A DNA stretch of 7,595 nt, taken from positions 1-7,595 of the forward strand of contig JAJCXU010000649.1 of the NCBI GenBank assembly GCA_029263275.1, in the 5' to 3' direction. Below are positions 1 to 5,358 of this stretch, piece after piece. The notes beneath the pieces were generated by a model, which saw nothing but the letters and a program-made list of their open reading frames with translations, was not told the DNA's origin and did not search any database. How positions within the stretch are numbered: the first letter of the stretch is position 1; each line of letters opens with the position of its first letter. The DNA comes from Ilumatobacter sp. (lineage in GTDB: Bacteria; Actinomycetota; Acidimicrobiia; Acidimicrobiales; Ilumatobacteraceae). Made by a program: the position numbers and the translations under genes.

Positions 1-50
1 GACTCACCGCGCTCGCGCGCACGGTCGCGGCCGATATCGACCGCCCTTGA
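1..50 (+). CDS. C-terminal tail of an upstream gene (partial)
   Basis: Reading from base 3 gives an open stretch of 15 codons, LTALARTVAADIDRP, ending in TGA at 48-50. The composition (Ala/Arg/Asp rich, hydrophobic residues spaced as in an amphipathic helix) is like the C-terminus of an ordinary actinobacterial protein. The 60-base gap to the next gene is also normal. The other two forward frames stay open past base 50 and give Arg/Pro/Thr-rich translations typical of shadow frames. The fragment is too short to identify a family, so no function is proposed. It could also be non-coding. Confidence 0.4.
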   Translation, partial: LTALARTVAADIDRP

Positions 51-70
51 CTCGCACACGAACGGGCCGG

Positions 71-102
71 AGCGCGATAACTTGCGCCCACAAACAAAGG
101 AG
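71..102 (+). promoter_or_regulatory. Leader of the CDGSH-GltS gene: -10-like element and strong Shine-Dalgarno
   Basis: AAAGGAG at 96-102 is a strong Shine-Dalgarno, eight bases before the GTG at 111, and it fixes that start. Upstream, TAACTT at 78-83 fits the TANNNT -10 pattern, which would give a short 5' leader of about 20 bases. The same spot (72-87) is an imperfect dyad, GCGC plus two further pairs on each side of a 4-base centre, that could be an operator or chance. No -35 lies at a proper distance. The ribosome site is convincing; the promoter is tentative. Confidence 0.45.
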
Positions 103-110
103 TCTCCACC

Positions 111-1673
111 GTGACCGATCCCGTCATCGCAGACAACCAGCCCATCCCGAGTGAGCTGACCGCTGGAGAGTCCTACGCGTGGTGTGCGTGCGGTCGATCA
201 GCGAATCAGCCGTTCTGTGACGGCTCTCATGCCGGCACCGAGTTCACCCCCACGATGTTCACCGCCGATGCGGACGGCGAGGCCTACCTGTGTGCCTGCA
301 AGCGCACGGCCAATCCGCCTTACTGCGATGGCTCACACGCGCAGATCACCGCCGTGCAGGTGGGAACCACCGGATCAGCGGAACCCGCTGATCGGGACAC
401 CACTCCGGTCGCTATCGAGTCGAGCGGAGCGCCCGTTGCGCGGGCCACACCCGAAGAGCCCACGGTTGCGTTCATCCACGACCTGGCTCGGAACGGCCTG
501 ACCAAGACGGGGCATCACGGACCGATGACCTCGATGGGAGTACCGCGCAAGAACTTGCCGCACTGGGACGACATTCAGATCATGGCCGCGCAGATGGCGA
601 CCAAGCCGCTGCTCGACGACGTCGCCGTCGGGACCGAGCTGGTCATCGGCCCCGAGGCCGACAAGCCGCTGCGGCTCGACATTCCGCTGTTCGTCTCCGA
701 CATGAGCTTCGGTGCATTGTCCGAAGAGGCAAAGACCGCACTCGCCAAGGGCGCCGAGATCGCCGGCACCGGCATCTGCTCGGGCGAAGGCGGCATGTTG
801 CCCGAGGAACAGCAGGCCAACAGCCGCTACTTCTACGAGCTCGCCAGTGCCGAGTTCGGCTACCGCGAGGAGCTACTCCCGTTGGTCCAGGCGTTCCACT
901 TCAAGGGCGGACAGGGAGCGAAGACCGGTACGGGCGGCCATTTGCCCGGTTCGAAGAACATCGGCAAGATCTCTGAGGTGCGCGGCATCCCTGAGGGCGA
1001 TGCAGCGATCTCTCCGTCGACCTTCATCGACTTGCACACCGTCGACGACTTTCGTCGCTTTGGCGACCGTGTCCGCGAGCTGACGGGAGGCATTCCGATC
1101 GGGATGAAGCTCAGCGCCAATCACATCGAGGCCGACGTGGGCTTCGCGCTCGACGCAGGTGTCGACTACATCATCTTGGACGGACGTGGCGGCGGTACCG
1201 GTGCAGCCCCCGAGATGTTCCGTGACCACATCAGCGTGCCGACCATCCCTGCGCTCGCTCGTGCGCGCCGGTTCCTGGACGAGGCGGGCGCGAGTGGTCG
1301 CGTCACGCTGATCATCACGGGCGGGCTGCGCGTGCCGGTCGACTTCGTGAAGGCGCTGGCGCTGGGTGCCGACGGCGTTGCGCTGTCGAACTCCGCGATG
1401 CAGGCGATCGGTTGTGTCGGGGCGCGGATGTGCAACTCGAACAACTGCCCTGCTGGCATCGCGACCCAGAAACCCGAACTGCGCGCGCGGCTCGATGTGG
1501 AGACCTCCGCCCAGCAGCTCGCGACGTTCTTCTCAGCGTCGACCGAGTTGATGTCGGTCATGGCCCGGGCGTGTGGACACGATCACCTGTCGAAGTTCGC
1601 CAACAACGACTTGGCGACGTGGGATGACCGGATGGCCAAGCTCAGCGGCGTCCGGTTCTCCGGGGTTTCCTAG
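111..1673 (+). CDS. Tandem-CDGSH iron-sulfur / glutamate synthase-like FMN-binding fusion protein
   Basis: A 520-residue protein with two modules. Residues about 20-78 carry two complete CDGSH motifs (C25-x-C27-x8-C36-D-G-S-H40 and C61-x-C63-x8-C72-D-G-S-H76), each expected to hold a 2Fe-2S cluster by three Cys and one His. The paired arrangement resembles the monomeric CISD3-type layout. A Pro/Ala/Thr-rich linker (about 80-115) leads to a TIM-barrel FMN domain of the glutamate synthase type (about 120-500). That domain shows SDMSFGA at 196-202, GEGG at 225-228, KGGQGAK at 265-271, DGRGGGTG at 357-364 and a C435-x5-C441-x4-C446 set matching the [3Fe-4S] ligands of glutamate synthase. The N-terminal glutaminase and C-terminal GXGXG parts of full-length GltB are missing, so it cannot produce its own ammonia from glutamine. 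It is probably a cytoplasmic electron-transfer oxidoreductase; whether it makes glutamate is unknown. The start is GTG with a strong Shine-Dalgarno. The family call is sure, the reaction is not. Confidence 0.93.
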   Translation: MTDPVIADNQPIPSELTAGESYAWCACGRSANQPFCDGSHAGTEFTPTMFTADADGEAYLCACKRTANPPYCDGSHAQITAVQVGTTGSAEPADRDTTPVAIESSGAPVARATPEEPTVAFIHDLARNGLTKTGHHGPMTSMGVPRKNLPHWDDIQIMAAQMATKPLLDDVAVGTELVIGPEADKPLRLDIPLFVSDMSFGALSEEAKTALAKGAEIAGTGICSGEGGMLPEEQQANSRYFYELASAEFGYREELLPLVQAFHFKGGQGAKTGTGGHLPGSKNIGKISEVRGIPEGDAAISPSTFIDLHTVDDFRRFGDRVRELTGGIPIGMKLSANHIEADVGFALDAGVDYIILDGRGGGTGAAPEMFRDHISVPTIPALARARRFLDEAGASGRVTLIITGGLRVPVDFVKALALGADGVALSNSAMQAIGCVGARMCNSNNCPAGIATQKPELRARLDVETSAQQLATFFSASTELMSVMARACGHDHLSKFANNDLATWDDRMAKLSGVRFSGVS

Positions 1674-1681
1674 AGCCTGGC

Positions 1682-1687
1682 TAGGTT
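1682..1687 (+). promoter_or_regulatory. Putative -10 element for a leaderless LLM transcript
   Basis: TAGGTT fits the actinobacterial TANNNT -10 consensus and ends six bases before the ATG at 1694, so transcription would begin at or next to the A of the start codon. No Shine-Dalgarno lies in the 20-base gap after the previous stop, which agrees with leaderless translation. A short inverted repeat, CCTAG / CTAGG (1669-1673 and 1681-1685), spans the preceding stop and this element. The alternative is simple read-through and reinitiation from the upstream gene. Confidence 0.3.
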
Positions 1688-1693
1688 CGGGCC

Positions 1694-2737
1694 ATGACCT
1701 TGCGGCTCGGTGTGTATGGCAGCCCGGTTGATCGGGAGGGCCTCGACGACATCGTCGAGGCCGAACGGCTGGGCATCGATTCCGTCTGGGTGCCCGAGTT
1801 CTGGGGCTACGACGCGCTGACCGGTCTGGGTGCGGCCGCGGCGTTGACCGACACGATCAAGCTCGGCACGGCGATCGTGCAGCTCGGGACTCGGACACCG
1901 GCGATGTTGGCAATGTCCGCAATGAGTCTGCAGCAGCTCTCGGGCGGTCGCTTCCTCCTCGGCATCGGTGCGAGCGGGCCGCAGGTGATGGAGGGCTGGC
2001 ACGGCGTCCCGTTCGCAAAGCCGGTTCAGCGGACACGCGAGACCATCGAGATCTTGCGGATGATCACGGCAGGCGAGCGGCTGGTCTACGACGGCGACGT
2101 CCACCACTTGCCGCTTCCGGGTGGCGAGGGCAAGGCACTGCGCGTTGCGGCTCAGCCCGTTCACGTGCCGGTGTACATCGCCTCACTCGGCCCAGCCAAC
2201 CTCCGCCTCACGGGCGCTGCGGCCGAGGGTTGGATCGGCAATTCCTTCTTCTGCGAAACCGCGGACGTGTTCTTCGACGAGATTCGTGTCGGGGCGGAAT
2301 CGGTCGGCAAGACCCTCGACGACATCGACTTGACCGTGTCGGTCAGCTGTGAAATCACCGACGACGTCGAGGAAGCAGGTCGCCGCCATGCGGCCGGATT
2401 CGCGTTCACCTTTGGAGCGATGGGCTCGGCCACATCGAACTTCTACAACGACGCGTTTGCGCGGCAAGGCTTCGGCGACGACGTCGCCGCCGTTCAGCGA
2501 CTGTGGCTCGACGGTGACCGTGACGCTGCGGCTGCCCGCGTGCCGATCGAGATCGGGCTCCGTGCCAACCTCATCGGCCCGCCCGACGAGATCAGGCGGC
2601 GGCTCCGTGAATACCGCGACTGTGGCGTCAACACCTTGCGGGTGGGACCGATGGGCGACACACTCGATCAGCGTCTTGCGGGGCTCGGTCAGCTGCAGGA
2701 CCTGATCAACGAGGTCAACGCCGAATCTGTCGGCTGA
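1694..2737 (+). CDS. LLM-class (luciferase-like) flavin/F420-dependent oxidoreductase
   Basis: A 347-residue single-domain protein of the bacterial luciferase-like superfamily (TIM barrel), close in pattern to the mycobacterial Rv3520c-type F420-dependent group. Visible signs are the N-terminal strand RLGVYGSP, the VWVPEFWGYDA segment around residues 31-42, GTAIVQLGTRTP at 58-69, LSGGRFLLGIGASGPQV ending at V98, the following EGWHG, and the RTRETIEILR helix. A C-terminal stretch has the family's GPPDEIRRRLREYRDCGV helix. Members reduce or oxidise small organic substrates with F420H2 or FMNH2 in the cytoplasm; substrate identity cannot be read from sequence. It follows the CDGSH-GltS gene by 20 bases, so co-transcription is likely, and an iron-sulfur/flavin redox partnership is conceivable but only inferred. 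Length is normal for the family and no key segment looks broken. The ATG start matches the conserved N-terminal strand; the gene lacks a Shine-Dalgarno. Confidence 0.93.
   Translation: MTLRLGVYGSPVDREGLDDIVEAERLGIDSVWVPEFWGYDALTGLGAAAALTDTIKLGTAIVQLGTRTPAMLAMSAMSLQQLSGGRFLLGIGASGPQVMEGWHGVPFAKPVQRTRETIEILRMITAGERLVYDGDVHHLPLPGGEGKALRVAAQPVHVPVYIASLGPANLRLTGAAAEGWIGNSFFCETADVFFDEIRVGAESVGKTLDDIDLTVSVSCEITDDVEEAGRRHAAGFAFTFGAMGSATSNFYNDAFARQGFGDDVAAVQRLWLDGDRDAAAARVPIEIGLRANLIGPPDEIRRRLREYRDCGVNTLRVGPMGDTLDQRLAGLGQLQDLINEVNAESVG
1739..1762. repeat. Inverted repeat inside the 5' end of the LLM gene
   Basis: Arms GGCCTCGACGA and TCGTCGAGGCC (11 bases each) are perfect complements around a 2-base centre. 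In RNA this would form a stem of about 10 pairs with a 4-base loop, starting 45 bases into the coding sequence. It encodes the ordinary residues EGLDDIVEAE, so GC-rich codon use (GAC, GTC, GAG) may explain it. A role in early elongation or mRNA stability is possible, not shown. Confidence 0.5.
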
Positions 2738-2758
2738 GGCACCGCCGCGATCTCGACG

Positions 2759-2781
2759 CCGGTCGTGCTGACCGGTACCGT
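2759..2781 (+). promoter_or_regulatory. Putative pxp operon promoter with small dyad, leaderless type
   Basis: TACCGT at 2776-2781 fits TANNNT and ends five bases before GTG 2787 or eight before ATG 2790. There is no Shine-Dalgarno, so a leaderless transcript is the simplest reading. Directly upstream is a perfect dyad, CCGGTC (2759-2764) and GACCGG (2770-2775) around GTGCT, abutting the -10; it sits where a repressor or activator could act. No clear -35 is seen. The promoter is inferred from pattern only. Confidence 0.35.
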
Positions 2782-2789
2782 GCGACGTG

Positions 2790-3566
2790 ATGACCGATCG
2801 ATCGATTGATCTCAACGCTGACCTCGGCGAGGCCTATGGGCCCTGGGCGATGGGTGACGACGACGCAATGCTGTCGCTCGTCTCGAGCGCGAACGTGGCG
2901 TGTGGTGGCCATGCGGGTGATCCGGAGACGATGTTCCGCACGCTGTCCACGGCTGCGCAACGCGGCGTCGTTGTCGGGGCGCATCCGGGTTACGCCGATC
3001 GTGAGGGCTTCGGTCGTCGCATCATTCCGATGACCCCCGGCGAGATCGGTCGAATGGTCGCCGCGCAGATCGGCGCGTTGCAGGCGGTTGCCGCGCTGGT
3101 GCCGATCGAGGTGCGCTACGTCAAGCTGCACGGGGCCCTGGGTAACCTCGCAGCGCGGGATGCCGACGTGTCTGCCGCAGTGGTGGACGCGGTGCAACAC
3201 CTCGGCGAAGAACTGGCGATTCTGTCGATCTCGGGCACGTCGCTGGAACGAGTAGCGCGAGCCGCAGGCGCCCCGATCTTCTCCGAGATCTTTGCCGACC
3301 GCGGCTATCAACCCAGCGGTCAACTCGTCCCACGCGATCAGCCGGGAGCGATGATTCATGACCCGCGTGAAGCGACCGACCGCCTGCTCGGGTTTCTGGA
3401 GAGCGGACTCATGCCGGTGGTTGGCGGCGACCCGATCGCTCTCGACGCGCACTCGATCTGCGTGCACGGCGACAGCGGCGGGGCGGTCGCGATGGCCCGC
3501 ATGATCAGGGACGAGTTGGTCACGGCTGGGATGTCGCCCGCGGCCTTCATGCACACCACGTCGTGA
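2790..3566 (+). CDS. pxpA: 5-oxoprolinase subunit PxpA (LamB/YcsF family)
   Basis: A 258-residue subunit of the ATP-dependent PxpABC complex, which opens 5-oxoproline (pyroglutamate) to L-glutamate in the cytoplasm. Family signatures appear in order: DLNADLGE at 7-14, SANVACGGHAGDP at 33-45, GAHPGY at 63-68, VKLHGALGN at 111-119, FADRGY at 168-173, then the QLVPR and PGA segment, and CVHGD at 224-228. Length is close to the usual 245-255. Two normally constant spots differ: CGFHAGD is CGGHAGD, and K-P-H-G-x-L-Y-N is K112-L-H114-G-A-L-G-N119. The charged and His residues remain, so activity is expected. GTG at 2787 and ATG at 2790 are adjacent in frame; ATG was chosen for spacing from the -10-like element and because ATG is the commoner start. 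The stop overlaps the pxpB GTG start (GTGA), so translation is probably coupled. Confidence 0.95.
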   Translation: MTDRSIDLNADLGEAYGPWAMGDDDAMLSLVSSANVACGGHAGDPETMFRTLSTAAQRGVVVGAHPGYADREGFGRRIIPMTPGEIGRMVAAQIGALQAVAALVPIEVRYVKLHGALGNLAARDADVSAAVVDAVQHLGEELAILSISGTSLERVARAAGAPIFSEIFADRGYQPSGQLVPRDQPGAMIHDPREATDRLLGFLESGLMPVVGGDPIALDAHSICVHGDSGGAVAMARMIRDELVTAGMSPAAFMHTTS

Positions 3567-4267
3567 ACGTCGCGCTCGCCGCACCGAGCTACACGGCGGT
3601 TGGAGACTGCGGCGTGCTCGTCGAGTTCGCCACCGAAGTCAGCGACGCGGCGAATGATGCGGTCATCGCGCTCGATCGTGCGATCGCTTCCGCTCGGGTC
3701 GCCGGCGTGACCGAGGTGGTACCCGCATTCGTCAACTTGCTCGTCGTGTTCGACCCGTTGGTCAGCGACCATGCCCAGGTTGAAGCGGCAGTGCGGTCGG
3801 TTGCCCCCGCCCAGGTCGATTCGGTCGATTCGGTCGCGGCGGGAAGACATCACGTCGTATCGGTCTGCTACGAGGATCACTTCGCTCCGGACTTGGCAGC
3901 GGTTGCAGCCGCCACGAACCTCAGCGTCGAGGCCGTGATCAATGCGCACCTCGCCGCGGAGTTCCGCGTCGCGATGTACGGCTTCGCGCCGGGCTACGCC
4001 TACATGTCGGGTGTGCCTGCGGCGATCCAGGTGCCGCGCAAGTCGGCGCCCGTGCGTGGCATCGCGGCTGACAGCGTGATCATCGCGGGGCCACAGTGCT
4101 TGATCACGACCATCGACATGCCGACCGGGTGGTCGGTCATCGGGCGGTCGGCGACGCAGGTCCTCCGTCCGGACGCGTCCGACCCGTTCCTCTTCGATGT
4201 CGGTGATCGAGTCAGCTTCTCGCGAGTCGACCTCGCGGCGTTCGAGCGGCTCGTGGCGGAGCGATGA
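3563..4267 (+). CDS. pxpB: 5-oxoprolinase subunit PxpB (KipI-like, carboxyltransferase subdomains C and D)
   Basis: A 234-residue protein of the KipI/allophanate hydrolase subunit 1 family, which pairs with PxpC to form the part of PxpABC that activates and hydrolyses 5-oxoproline. The N-terminal subdomain begins GDCGVLVEF at 14-22 and includes PAFVNLLVVFDPL. The C-terminal subdomain shows VCYEDHF, LSVEAVINAH, MYGFAPGYAYM at 138-148 (the family's GFxPGFxYL), PRK at 158-160 and MPTGWSVIGRS. The segment usually written IAGxQTGIYP is instead I174-A-G-P-Q-C-L-I-T-T, a divergent version. A 9-base in-frame repeat gives VDSVDSV at residues 85-91, in the linker between subdomains. The GTG start overlaps the pxpA stop, and the TGA stop overlaps the ATG of pxpC (ATGA), a classic coupled-subunit arrangement. 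In Bacillus the homologue KipI also inhibits the kinase KinA; nothing here supports that role. Confidence 0.94.
   Translation: MNVALAAPSYTAVGDCGVLVEFATEVSDAANDAVIALDRAIASARVAGVTEVVPAFVNLLVVFDPLVSDHAQVEAAVRSVAPAQVDSVDSVAAGRHHVVSVCYEDHFAPDLAAVAAATNLSVEAVINAHLAAEFRVAMYGFAPGYAYMSGVPAAIQVPRKSAPVRGIAADSVIIAGPQCLITTIDMPTGWSVIGRSATQVLRPDASDPFLFDVGDRVSFSRVDLAAFERLVAER
3814..3836 (+). repeat. In-frame 9-base tandem repeat in pxpB
   Basis: The unit GGTCGATTC occurs twice (3814-3822 and 3823-3831), followed by the first five bases of a third copy. It is in frame and encodes Val-Asp-Ser twice, in the predicted inter-subdomain linker. Because the unit is a multiple of three, gain or loss of a copy would only change linker length. 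Confidence 0.85.
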
Positions 4268-5292
4268 GTACCGTTGCTCGACTCGGCGTGTCGTTTGCCG
4301 GTCCGTTGGTCACGTTCCAAGACGGCGGGCGGTTCGGCGGTTTGCGGTTCGGTGTTCCCGCGTCGGGCCCGATGGATCGACTTGCCCACGCTGCGGCCAA
4401 TGCGTCAATCGGCAACGATCCTGACGCCACCACCATCGAGGTGTCGCGGGGAGGTGTCGTACTCGACGGTGTTGCCGGTTCCGTAACGTTGGCGGTTGCC
4501 GGCGGCGGGTGCATTGTCGACCATCGAGGCACTGCTGAGCCAGGCTGGACGGTGCTCACGATCCGCGCCGGTGAGCGTGTGTCGGTGCGCGCCGGTGCGT
4601 GGGGGAGTTGGTCGTATGTGGCGATTGCGGGAGCGCCCGTGGTGACTCGATGGCTCGACCACACCGCCACACACTCGATGTCGGGTCTGGGCGGCGGAGC
4701 CCTGGTGGCCGGCCAGGAGATCAAAGTGGAGGGCGCGCGCGTCGAGCCGGTTCGCGATGGCGAGATTCCGGTCCCTGACTTCGCTCGGTCGACGGGTCGC
4801 GTGCGGGTCGTGATGGGGCCGCAGGATCAGCACTTCGAAGATGACGCCATCGCCGCGTTCCGCTCATCGCCGTACCGCTTGACCGATGCGTTCGATCGGA
4901 TGGGCGTCCGTCTCAGCGGTCCACCGCTGCCGCTGCGCGAAGTGTTGTCGATCCCGTCCGAGCCGATTGTTCGGGGTTCGATCCAGGTGGCCGGTGACGG
5001 TGTGCCGACCGTGCTCCTGGCCGATCATCAGACAACGGGTGGCTACCCGAAGATCGCCACGGTGGTCTCCGCCGATCTCGACGCGTTCGCGCAGCTGCGC
5101 ACTGGCGACGTCGTGGAGTTCGAACCCATCGATGCAGCAGCGGCAGTCGCACTCGCCCGGGCCCGGGCCGATCAGGTCACAGAGTTCCTCAGCATGGTGG
5201 CGAGTCCGGGCCGCACGATCACCCACCGACTCCGCGCCGAGAACCTGATCAGTGGCGCCGTCTCCGGTCAGTCTGTGCCTGGCACAGACTGA
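4264..5292 (+). CDS. pxpC: 5-oxoprolinase subunit PxpC (KipA-like, carboxyltransferase subdomains A and B)
   Basis: A 342-residue protein of the KipA/allophanate hydrolase subunit 2 family, the third PxpABC subunit. It carries the characteristic signatures QDGGR at 19-23, GVPASGPMD at 30-38, a VRVVMGPQDQHF segment near the middle, FDRMG at 210-214, GSIQVAGDGVP at 238-248 and ADHQTTGGYP at 253-262, then AQLRTGDVVEF. Length is slightly above the E. coli protein (about 310), the extra being a C-terminal tail after residue about 305. Databases often call this family 'biotin-dependent carboxyltransferase', but next to pxpA and pxpB, and with no biotin carboxylase or biotin carrier in view, 5-oxoproline hydrolysis is the better assignment. 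The ATG overlaps the pxpB stop. The last nine codons (SGQSVPGTD and the end) lie inside a 16-bp inverted repeat, so coding and a likely transcription terminator share the same DNA. Confidence 0.95.
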   Translation: MSTVARLGVSFAGPLVTFQDGGRFGGLRFGVPASGPMDRLAHAAANASIGNDPDATTIEVSRGGVVLDGVAGSVTLAVAGGGCIVDHRGTAEPGWTVLTIRAGERVSVRAGAWGSWSYVAIAGAPVVTRWLDHTATHSMSGLGGGALVAGQEIKVEGARVEPVRDGEIPVPDFARSTGRVRVVMGPQDQHFEDDAIAAFRSSPYRLTDAFDRMGVRLSGPPLPLREVLSIPSEPIVRGSIQVAGDGVPTVLLADHQTTGGYPKIATVVSADLDAFAQLRTGDVVEFEPIDAAAAVALARARADQVTEFLSMVASPGRTITHRLRAENLISGAVSGQSVPGTD

Positions 5293-5296
5293 CCGG
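5264..5296 (+). terminator. Perfect 16-bp hairpin across the pxpC stop, probable U-less terminator
   Basis: Arms CCGGTCAGTCTGTGCC (5264-5279) and GGCACAGACTGACCGG (5281-5296) are perfectly complementary around a single T. Closing the loop costs one or two pairs and leaves a stem of about 14-15 pairs. The pxpC TGA (5290-5292) is inside the right arm. No T-run follows, so this would be the U-less hairpin type common in high-GC actinobacteria. Position at the end of the pxp operon and before a separate exporter unit supports a terminator. It ends nine bases before a -10-like TACGAT, so an operator role for the ABC genes is the main alternative. Confidence 0.65.
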
Positions 5297-5305
5297 GTCG
5301 ACGCA

Positions 5306-5311
5306 TACGAT
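5306..5311 (+). promoter_or_regulatory. Putative -10 element for the ABC exporter operon
   Basis: TACGAT matches TANNNT in the 66-base gap between pxpC and the exporter ATPase. It would place the transcription start near 5318, about 40 bases before ATG 5359. No recognisable -35 is present at 16-18 bases; that position falls in the right arm of the inverted repeat. Assigned from pattern and position only. Confidence 0.35.
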
Positions 5312-5344
5312 CTCCTTCACGTCCCGATCGGGCCCAGATGAACA

Positions 5345-5354
5345 GGAAGAGGAA
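5345..5354 (+). promoter_or_regulatory. Ribosome binding site that decides the ABC ATPase start
   Basis: GGAAGAGGAA is a strong purine-rich Shine-Dalgarno, four bases before ATG 5359 (six from its AGAGG core). The longer frame from ATG 5338 would place this site inside the coding region, and 5338 has no ribosome site of its own. The resulting N-terminus, [17 protein letters not shown], fits family alignments. Confidence 0.75.
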
Positions 5355-5358
5355 CACG

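Noticed and set aside
47..52. TTGACT as a -35 box for the first gene
   Set aside because: The only -10-like hexamer, TAACTT at 78-83, is 25 bases away, too far for a standard promoter, and TTGACT overlaps the probable upstream stop codon.
2795..2811. Cluster of three GATC sites including the palindrome CGATCGATCG at the start of pxpA
   Set aside because: It falls within coding sequence for DRSIDL, the words are short and common in this composition, and nothing suggests a replication origin or methylation switch.
2715..3584. Long minus-strand frame (289 codons) opposite pxpA
   Set aside because: It lies opposite a gene with clear family motifs, its translation is Arg/His-rich without any recognisable domain, and open antisense frames are common at this GC content.
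4264..5292. Biotin-dependent carboxyltransferase or urea/allophanate pathway role for the KipA-like protein
   Set aside because: No biotin carboxylase, carrier domain or amidase is nearby, while pxpA and pxpB are directly coupled upstream, so the 5-oxoprolinase role fits better.
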